Shown piece after piece: positions 6,399 through 10,951 of a DNA stretch of 10,951 nucleotides. This DNA is from CAYJPV01 sp964396055 (GTDB lineage Bacteria > Acidobacteriota > Vicinamibacteria > Vicinamibacterales > JAKQTR01): assembly GCA_964396055.1 (NCBI GenBank), contig CAYNDV010000146.1, forward strand, positions 1 through 10,951, in the 5' to 3' direction. The notes beneath the pieces were generated by a model. The model saw nothing but the letters and a program-made list of their open reading frames with translations, did not search any database and was not told the origin of the DNA. Each line of letters starts with the position of its first letter. Positions within the stretch are counted from its first letter, which is position 1. The position numbers and the translations under genes were made by a program.

Positions 6399-6432
6399 CT
6401 CTTCCCGGCCTCACGGGACCGCGGTTAAAGAG
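6399..6432 (-). promoter_or_regulatory. Putative PyrR-binding RNA hairpin in the pyrR operon leader
   Basis: On the minus strand 6420-6407 reads GGTCCCGTGAGGCC. The published PyrR-binding consensus is ARUCCNGNGAGGYU; this site matches at every defined position except the first and last, and those two change together from A-U to G-C, which keeps the base pair. The upper stem is GG/CC plus CC/GG around a bulged U, with loop CGUGA. Outside it CUCUU (6432-6428) pairs with AAGAG (6403-6399), giving a lower stem separated by an internal bulge. It lies immediately downstream of the proposed -10 box and about 90 bases upstream of the pyrR start codon. Confidence 0.75.
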
Positions 6433-6439
6433 CTATGGG

Positions 6440-6445
6440 AGTATA
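6440..6445 (-). promoter_or_regulatory. Putative -10 box of the pyrRBCE operon
   Basis: The minus strand has TATACT (five of six matches to TATAAT). A start six to seven bases on, at the A of AGCTCTT (about 6434), would place the PyrR hairpin at the very 5' end of the mRNA and give a leader of about 125 bases. The -35 position would fall in the adjacent heptamer array (ATGTCCC units), and no good TTGACA match is seen. The same TATACT hexamer precedes pyrK. Confidence 0.5.
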
Positions 6446-6453
6446 CAACAACA

Positions 6454-6502
6454 GGGACATGGGACATGGGGCATGGGGCTCGGGGCTCGGGGCTCGGGGC
6501 TC
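6454..6502. repeat. Heptamer array, GGGACAT/GGGGCTC units
   Basis: Seven perfect-length units on the plus strand: GGGACAT, GGGACAT, GGGGCAT, then GGGGCTC four times. On the minus strand they read NNGYCCC (ATGTCCC, ATGCCCC, GAGCCCC). The array ends eight bases from the proposed pyrR -10 box and so occupies its -35 region. It is inverted relative to the array at 6548-6610. Confidence 0.9.
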
Positions 6503-6517
6503 GGAAGATGACGGTGT

Positions 6518-6531
6518 CAGAAGCAAGAAGG
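6518..6531. repeat. Two AAGAAGC-type heptamers between inverted arrays
   Basis: The units CAGAAGC and AAGAAGG lie in the 45-base spacer between the two large arrays. The 15-base string GTCAGAAGCAAGAAG at 6516-6530 is identical to 2772-2786, linking this cluster with the one downstream of pyrE. Confidence 0.7.
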
Positions 6532-6547
6532 AGCACGATCCCCGGCG

Positions 6548-6610
6548 CCCACGTCCCACGTCCCACGTCCCACGCCCCACGTCCCACGCCCCACGTCCCA
6601 CGTCCCACGC
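6548..6610. repeat. Heptamer array, CCCACGT/CCCACGC units
   Basis: Nine units on the plus strand: CCCACGT three times, CCCACGC, CCCACGT, CCCACGC, CCCACGT twice, CCCACGC, followed by CCCTA. The final CTA (6613-6615) is the TAG stop codon of the phosphatase-superfamily gene on the minus strand. In the mRNA of that gene the array reads GGGACGU/GGGGCGU and can pair with the AUGUCCC/AUGCCCC units further downstream (6474-6454), using one G-U pair per unit. Confidence 0.9.
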
Positions 6611-6612
6611 CC

Positions 6613-8355
6613 CTACCTTTCGTACGTGGGGATGAACGTGATCGGCCGCGCGTCGGTGAGCGACCGCTGAAAGAGGTCTGTCCGGGCGAAGCCGTCCATG
6701 TCGCGGCCCACGGGCAGCCCGAAGTAGTAGAGCACCGTGGGGGCCAGATCGGCGATCGACGCACGCGGGTGATGCCCCGGCCGGACGGCGGTGCCGAACG
6801 CCATCAGGAACCCATCAGGGGCCCGTTCGTGGGACCCGCTCAAGTCGGGGTTGCCGAACGCCCGCTCCAGCAGCCGCTTGCCGGGATCGAGCGGCTCCAT
6901 GCCGAAGCCGGATACCACCAGCAGGAGGTCGCCCGGACCGAGCGCGGCGAGTTCGCGGCCGACCAGGGCGTCGGCCGCGACGTACTGCTCCATGAGCACG
7001 CCGCCCGACCGTCGCAACTCCTCGTCGGAGACGTCATCAAAGGCGCTCGGCATCGTATACCGCAGGTAGTAGTGCCCCACCGCATCGAGGCATTCGTAGC
7101 GCACGGCCCTGAAGCGCGTCGGCCGCTCCTGCTGCAGGCTGGCCCCGATCCGCTCGAAGGCACGGTCGGCGTCGCAGGGCGACAGGGCACGCCCGCCGGT
7201 TTCGCCCTCGGGCGCCGGCGGCAGCGACACGCCAGCGGCGGCCCGCCCGCGTGCGGCCGCGACCGCGGTGTCGATGGCCTCGCGGGGCCAGACGGCGTCC
7301 GACCCCTCGAGTTCGAGCGACGACTCCTGCCAGCGTTCGAAACGATCGGACACCAGGTAGCCCAGGACCGGGCGGGCCGGGTGGGTGACAGACCAGTTCA
7401 CCACGCCGGTGGACACGCCCTGGGTCGACAGGATCGTCCACAGCGGCCACGCCGCGAGGCTGTTGCTCGTGTGCACGCGCCCGCGCAGGAAGCCGAACCG
7501 CACCAGGGCATGGGCGAAACAGTAGTCGGGCAGCACCTCGAGGCCGTCGCGGCCCGCCAGGGGCCAGTAGGTGGCGGCTGACCGGATGCCGTTCTTCGAC
7601 GGCAGCTTCCCGGTGGCCGCCGTCGTCCACACGGTGGTCGGCTGCGTCGGCCGGAGGCTCGCCACGTGGAGCGAGGCCCCGGACTCGAGGATCCGTGCGA
7701 AGTACGGCAGCCGGCCCTCCGCCGCCGCCGGGACGATGATGTCCAGCGACGCGCCTTCGAACGCGACGACCGTCACACGCACGTCACCGGTTGTCGACGA
7801 GGGCTCCGCGGGCATCGCCGGCACCTTCGCGGGCGGCGGCCCGGCCGCCCCAGGCCCGCGCAGCGTCAGGGGCAGCGCCAGGGACACCACCAGCGTGACG
7901 CCGAGCACCGCGGCGCCGGCGCGCGTGGTGCGGCCCCGCGACCACCGGTGGATGACGACCAGGACGACGCACACGGCGGCGCAGGCGGTGAGGGTCGCCG
8001 CGCCGCCCGTCATCCGGCGCACCCCGTCGGGTGCGAGCACCGCGGCGAAACTGCGGAGGTTGGCCCACATCAGCGCCGCGCCACCGGTCGTCGCGAGCGC
8101 GAGCAGCCACACGAGGAAACGAAAGCTGATCCAGCCCGGTGACAGCACCTCGGTGGCCATCAACTGGCGCAGCACCACGAGCACGTAAAACGCCGCGACC
8201 ACGTGCACGCCGTAGGAGAGCACGACGGTGACCGCCAGGCCGGGCAGTCCGGCCAGGCTGAAACCCGGGTTGATCTGGAGGAAGACCACGGTGAGGTACA
8301 GCGCGAAGGCGCAGCCGCCGATCACCGCGTTGGTCAGCATCCGGAGGTATCGCAC
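6613..8355 (-). CDS. Membrane-anchored alkaline-phosphatase-superfamily (type I phosphodiesterase-like) protein
   Basis: A 580-residue protein with about five hydrophobic segments (roughly 9-27, 36-62, 78-98, 117-136, 146-164), a proline-rich linker (about 168-186) and an alkaline-phosphatase-superfamily domain from about 190 to the end, presumably periplasmic. This layout recalls EptA and LtaS, though the domain is closer to type I phosphodiesterases. Family landmarks are VVAFEGASLDIIVPAAAEGRLP (196-217), TTVWTTAATGKLPSKNGI (240-257), ECLDAVGHYY (421-430), SGFGMEP (482-488) and SGSHERAPDG (506-515). D424, H428 and H509 could hold one metal. The second site looks altered: E200 replaces the usual aspartate, and the usual SDHGM reads SGFGM. 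Activity and substrate are unknown. The GTG at 8355 has GAGGGAG upstream; an ATG at 8340 is possible. The TAG stop borders a heptamer array. It is divergent from pyrK. Confidence 0.85.
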   Translation of the reverse strand: MRYLRMLTNAVIGGCAFALYLTVVFLQINPGFSLAGLPGLAVTVVLSYGVHVVAAFYVLVVLRQLMATEVLSPGWISFRFLVWLLALATTGGAALMWANLRSFAAVLAPDGVRRMTGGAATLTACAAVCVVLVVIHRWSRGRTTRAGAAVLGVTLVVSLALPLTLRGPGAAGPPPAKVPAMPAEPSSTTGDVRVTVVAFEGASLDIIVPAAAEGRLPYFARILESGASLHVASLRPTQPTTVWTTAATGKLPSKNGIRSAATYWPLAGRDGLEVLPDYCFAHALVRFGFLRGRVHTSNSLAAWPLWTILSTQGVSTGVVNWSVTHPARPVLGYLVSDRFERWQESSLELEGSDAVWPREAIDTAVAAARGRAAAGVSLPPAPEGETGGRALSPCDADRAFERIGASLQQERPTRFRAVRYECLDAVGHYYLRYTMPSAFDDVSDEELRRSGGVLMEQYVAADALVGRELAALGPGDLLLVVSGFGMEPLDPGKRLLERAFGNPDLSGSHERAPDGFLMAFGTAVRPGHHPRASIADLAPTVLYYFGLPVGRDMDGFARTDLFQRSLTDARPITFIPTYER

Positions 8356-8439
8356 GTCCGCTCCCTCGGGCCACGTCCGCCGGGGCGTGCGCGCGGCCCT
8401 GTCGGCGACCCGTGGCTACTCTACCGCACAACGCTCCGA

Positions 8440-8445
8440 TATACT
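8440..8445 (+). promoter_or_regulatory. Putative -10 box of pyrKDF giving a leaderless mRNA
   Basis: TATACT ends seven bases before the pyrK ATG at 8453, which is the normal distance from a -10 box to the transcription start. The mRNA would then begin at or next to the A of the start codon, consistent with the absence of any Shine-Dalgarno sequence there. No convincing -35 hexamer is seen. The 97-base region 8356-8452 also must serve the divergent gene at 8355, for which I see no clear promoter. Confidence 0.5.
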
Positions 8446-8452
8446 CTCCACC

Positions 8453-9271
8453 ATGCCGGTTCCGGTGGACCTCGACGCCGAAGTGCTGCGCAACACGCGG
8501 CTGTCCGACGACTACAACGTGCTGGTGCTGGCCGCGCCCGCCATTGCGGCCGCCACGGCGCCCGGCCAGTTCGTCATGATGCGCACGGCCACGGGCACCG
8601 ACCCGCTGCTGCGGCGCCCGTATTCGGTGTTCGAGGTGCTGCGCGACGGCCATGGCGCACCCTTCGCCCTGTCGCTGCTCGTCAAGCGGGTCGGCCCCGG
8701 GTCCACCCGCCTGTTCGACGCGGCCGTGGGCGACCGATTCGGCTGCCTCGGGCCGCTCGGCCGGCCCTTCACGCCCGTCGACGCCCCCGCCGAAGCCTGG
8801 ATGGTGGCCGGCGGCGTCGGCCTCGCGCCCTTCGCGACGCTCGCCGACACCCTGCGTGCCCGCGGCGTCCCGACGACGCTCTACTACGGCGGACGCACGC
8901 ACCGCGACCTGTTCTACGTCGACTGGTTCGCCGATCGCGGCGTCCGCCTCGTGCTGGCGACGGAGGACGGCAGCCGCGGCGTCCACGGGCGCGTGACGGC
9001 GCCACTCGCGCGGGATCTCGACGCCCGGCCCGCGTCGGCCACGCTCATGCTCTACGCCTGCGGCCCCGAACCGATGCTGAAGGCCGTGGCCGGCCTGGCC
9101 GCCGCGAGCCGACGCCCGTGCGAGGTGTCGACCGAGCGCATCATGGGCTGCGGCCTGGGCGGGTGCTACAGCTGCGTGGTGCGGGTGCGGGACGGATCGG
9201 GTGACGGGCACTACGTCCGGTCCTGCCTCCACGGCCCGGTGTTCAACAGCCACGAGATCGTGTGGGAGTGA
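8453..9271 (+). CDS. pyrK: Dihydroorotate dehydrogenase electron-transfer subunit
   Basis: A 272-residue iron-sulfur flavoprotein that passes electrons from the FMN of class 1B PyrD to NAD+. The FAD-binding RRPYSVF is at 54-60, the nucleotide-binding VAGGVGLAPF at 118-127, YACGPEPML at 201-209, and the [2Fe-2S] cysteines at C233, C238, C241 and C258 (spacing C-x4-C-x2-C-x16-C). The length is as expected for PyrK. The open frame extends back to 8228, but the region before 8453 overlaps the divergent membrane gene and has no family resemblance; the ATG at 8453 starts the conserved domain and sits directly after a -10-like box. It overlaps pyrD by four bases (GTGA), fitting a fixed ratio of the two subunits. 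Its presence shows that the dehydrogenase here is NAD-linked rather than the quinone-linked class 2 type common in many Gram-negative bacteria. Confidence 0.95.
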   Translation: MPVPVDLDAEVLRNTRLSDDYNVLVLAAPAIAAATAPGQFVMMRTATGTDPLLRRPYSVFEVLRDGHGAPFALSLLVKRVGPGSTRLFDAAVGDRFGCLGPLGRPFTPVDAPAEAWMVAGGVGLAPFATLADTLRARGVPTTLYYGGRTHRDLFYVDWFADRGVRLVLATEDGSRGVHGRVTAPLARDLDARPASATLMLYACGPEPMLKAVAGLAAASRRPCEVSTERIMGCGLGGCYSCVVRVRDGSGDGHYVRSCLHGPVFNSHEIVWE

Positions 9272-10194
9272 TCGTGGACCTCAGCGTACGCATCGGCTCG
9301 CTCGTCCTCCGGAACCCGCTCATCGCAGCCAGCGGGTGCTTCGGCTACGGCGTCGAGTACGCCGACCTCGTGGACCTGTCGAGCCTGGGCGGCATCGCCG
9401 TCAAGGGGCTCTACCTCAAGCCGCGCGAGGGCCACCCGCCCCCCAGGATCGTCGAGACGCCCTCGGGCATGATCAACGCCATCGGGCTGCAGGGCATCGG
9501 CGTGCAGGCGTTCATCGACGGAAAGATGCCGGAACTGCGCCGGCGCGGCGCGGCGGTGATCGTCAACATCTGCGGCAGTTCGCTGGACGAGTACGTGGAA
9601 CTGGCCCGGATCCTGTCGGACGTCGAGGGCGTGGGCGCCCTCGAACTCAATATCTCGTGCCCGAACATCAAGGAGGGCGGCATCCAGTTCGGCTGCTCCC
9701 TCACGAGCACCTTCGACGTCGTCAGCGCGGTGCGCAAGGTGACGCGGCTGCCCATCATCCCGAAGCTGACGCCGAACGTGACCAGCGTGGCCTCGTTCGC
9801 GAAGGCGTCGGAGGACGCCGGCGCCGACGCCGTCTCCCTGGTGAACACGTTTCTCGCGATGGCCATCGACGTCGAGACGCGGCGGCCGGCGCTGTCCAAC
9901 GTGATGGGCGGCCTGAGCGGGCCCGCCATCCGGCCCATCGCGGTGCGGATGACCTACGAGTGCGCGCAACTGGTGACGATCCCGGTCATCGGCATGGGCG
10001 GCATCGCCAGCGCCCGCGACGCGCTCGAGTTCATCATCGCTGGTGCGGCCGCCGTCCAGGTGGGGACAGCCAGCTTCGCCGATCCGTTCATCTGGCCCAG
10101 GCTGCTCGGCGGCATCACGGACTACATGACGCGGCACGGTCTCGAGCGCATCGCCGACCTCACCGGCACGCTCCGGACTGAACCGCGCCGGTGA
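9268..10194 (+). CDS. pyrD: Dihydroorotate dehydrogenase, class 1B catalytic subunit
   Basis: A 308-residue FMN-binding TIM-barrel enzyme that oxidises dihydroorotate to orotate in the cytoplasm, partnered with PyrK. The class 1 catalytic cysteine is C131 in ELNISCPN; other family landmarks are NPLIAASGCFGYG (16-28), VKG with K46, PKLTPN with K166, LVNT with N193, GLSGPAIRPIA (216-225) and GMGGIAS (242-248). The cysteine base, together with the adjacent pyrK, marks class 1B. Two GTG codons compete: 9262 and 9268. The latter overlaps the pyrK TGA as GTGA, the same junction as pyrR/pyrB, and gives MIVDLSVRIGSL as N-terminus, so it is preferred. The change is only two residues. No strong Shine-Dalgarno sequence is present, in keeping with translational coupling to pyrK. 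It is followed by pyrF with a short gap. Confidence 0.96.
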   Translation: MIVDLSVRIGSLVLRNPLIAASGCFGYGVEYADLVDLSSLGGIAVKGLYLKPREGHPPPRIVETPSGMINAIGLQGIGVQAFIDGKMPELRRRGAAVIVNICGSSLDEYVELARILSDVEGVGALELNISCPNIKEGGIQFGCSLTSTFDVVSAVRKVTRLPIIPKLTPNVTSVASFAKASEDAGADAVSLVNTFLAMAIDVETRRPALSNVMGGLSGPAIRPIAVRMTYECAQLVTIPVIGMGGIASARDALEFIIAGAAAVQVGTASFADPFIWPRLLGGITDYMTRHGLERIADLTGTLRTEPRR

Positions 10195-10207
10195 CGGGCT
10201 TCGATCC

Positions 10208-10212
10208 GGAGG
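10208..10212 (+). promoter_or_regulatory. Shine-Dalgarno sequence of pyrF
   Basis: GGAGG lies five bases before the ATG at 10218, in the context CCGGAGGTG also found before pyrR. It favours the ATG over the GTG at 10191 that overlaps the pyrD stop codon. Confidence 0.65.
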
Positions 10213-10217
10213 TGGAC

Positions 10218-10946
10218 ATGACGACCGTGAACCCCATCATCGTGGCCCTCGACGTCGAGACGGCCGCACGCGCCCTCGACCTGGCAGACCAGCTGCGCGG
10301 AGCGGTCGGCGCCGTCAAGGTCGGCAGCCAGTTGTTCACGGCGGCGGGCCCGGACATCGTGGCCCGGCTCACCACGCGCGGACACCGCGTGTTCCTGGAC
10401 CTCAAGTACCACGACATCCCCAACACCGTCGCCGGTGCCGCGGCCGAAGCCGCCCGCCTCGGGGTGTGGCTGTTCGACGTGCACGCCAGCGGCGGGGCCG
10501 CCATGATGCGCGCCGCCCGCGAGGCCGCTCATGACGCCGCTGCGCGCGCCGGTCACGCGCCGCCGCTGGTCATCGGCATCACGGTGCTGACCAGCTTCGA
10601 CGAACCGGGCCTGGCCGCCGTCGGCGTCGGGCGGCCGGTCATCGATCAGGTGGAACACCTCGCGCGCCTGGCACAGCAGGCCGGCCTTGACGGTGTCGTG
10701 GCCTCACCCCACGAGATCGGGCGGGTGCGCCAGGCCTGCGGGCCGGACTTCGTGCTGGTCACGCCCGGCATCAGGCCCGCCGCCGCCGGGGGCTCGCGCA
10801 CGGACGATCAGGCCCGGACGCTCAGCGCAGGCGAGGCCGTCCGCGCGGGCGCGAGTTTCATCGTCGTCGGGCGCCCGATCATCGCGGCGCCGGACCCCCG
10901 TGCCGCCGCCGAGGCGCTCGGGGCGGAGCTAGAGGCTAGAGGCTAG
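10218..10946 (+). CDS. pyrF: Orotidine 5'-phosphate decarboxylase
   Basis: A 242-residue TIM-barrel enzyme that decarboxylates OMP to UMP, the last step of the pathway. The sequence starts NPIIVALDV (5-13), has the catalytic D61-x-K63-x2-D66 in DLKYHDIPNT, VTPGIRP at 181-187 for the phosphate loop, and VGRPI at 217-221. The length is normal. The ATG at 10218 follows a strong Shine-Dalgarno sequence and matches where family members start; a GTG at 10191 (GTGA overlap with pyrD) would add nine residues. The C-terminus is unusual: the last codons (CTA GAG GCT AGA GGC) and the TAG stop are all supplied by a CTAGAGG heptamer array, with CTA and AGA codons that are out of keeping with the GC-rich codon use elsewhere. 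These residues lie beyond the conserved fold, so function should be intact. Confidence 0.96.
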   Translation: MTTVNPIIVALDVETAARALDLADQLRGAVGAVKVGSQLFTAAGPDIVARLTTRGHRVFLDLKYHDIPNTVAGAAAEAARLGVWLFDVHASGGAAMMRAAREAAHDAAARAGHAPPLVIGITVLTSFDEPGLAAVGVGRPVIDQVEHLARLAQQAGLDGVVASPHEIGRVRQACGPDFVLVTPGIRPAAAGGSRTDDQARTLSAGEAVRAGASFIVVGRPIIAAPDPRAAAEALGAELEARG

Positions 10947-10951
10947 AGGCT
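10929..10951. repeat. CTAGAGG heptamer array at the pyrF stop codon
   Basis: Three exact CTAGAGG units (10929-10949) plus two bases of a fourth, running off the window. Because the period is 7, the TAG at 10930, 10937 and 10944 falls once in each reading frame. The third is the pyrF stop codon. The true length of the array is unknown. Confidence 0.85.

Noticed and set aside
6454..6610. CRISPR array
   Set aside because: The units are contiguous 7-mers without unique spacers, and no cas genes are present.
8356..8439. Promoter for the divergent membrane phosphatase-like gene (TAGAGT around 8418-8423 on the minus strand)
   Set aside because: Weak -10 match and no -35 partner at a usable distance.
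8228..8452. Extension of pyrK to a GTG at 8228
   Set aside because: It would overlap the divergent membrane protein gene, has no PyrK resemblance, and a promoter-like box lies directly before the ATG at 8453.
8356..8452. Second PyrR-binding site upstream of pyrK
   Set aside because: I looked for the UCCNGNGAGG core on the plus strand of the divergent region and found none.
10191..10217. pyrF start at the GTG overlapping the pyrD stop codon
   Set aside because: The ATG at 10218 has a strong GGAGG at the right distance and matches the family's N-terminus. The GTG remains possible but less likely.

Overview
This is a high-GC bacterial chromosome segment carrying almost a full set of genes for UMP synthesis, with two lipopolysaccharide-type glycosyltransferases at the left edge. 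A WaaE/KdtX-like glycosyltransferase points to a Gram-negative envelope. The combination of pyrR, class 1B PyrD with PyrK, a TIGR02757/DUF2400 protein and many 7-bp tandem repeats between genes suggests Acidobacteriota, perhaps Vicinamibacteria. That placement is an inference from gene content and style; no marker gene is present.

Layout. Positions 24-1959 (+) hold a GT2 and a GT4 glycosyltransferase. Convergent to them, and overlapping the GT4 tail, is a TIGR02757/DUF2400 gene (1859-2755, -). Upstream of it on the same strand is a compact pyrimidine operon, in transcription order pyrR (6309-5758), pyrB, pyrC and a pyrE-like phosphoribosyltransferase gene (3490-2870), with overlapping or nearly touching genes. 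Its leader (about 6434-6310) has a -10 box, an apparent PyrR-binding RNA hairpin, a C-rich stretch and a strong Shine-Dalgarno sequence. A membrane-anchored alkaline-phosphatase-superfamily protein (8355-6613, -) follows. It is divergent from a second pyrimidine operon, pyrK-pyrD-pyrF (8453-10946, +), whose promoter appears to give a leaderless mRNA.

Working together: PyrB, PyrC, PyrD/PyrK, PyrE and PyrF cover the route from carbamoyl phosphate and aspartate to UMP. PyrR would sense UMP/UTP and act on the leader of its own operon. Carbamoyl-phosphate synthase (carAB) is not in the window.

The most unusual content is non-coding. Tandem heptamer arrays (families NNGYCCC, AAGAAGC, GAACCGT and CTAGAGG) sit at gene junctions and abut or overlap start and stop codons. 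All three TAG stop codons in the window lie at array edges, while the other eight genes end in TGA or TAA. One pair of arrays is inverted and could fold into a long hairpin just upstream of the pyrR promoter. The only stretch of about 300 bases without a gene (6310-6612) holds the pyrR leader, its promoter and these arrays. I see no tRNA, rRNA, CRISPR array or insertion sequence.
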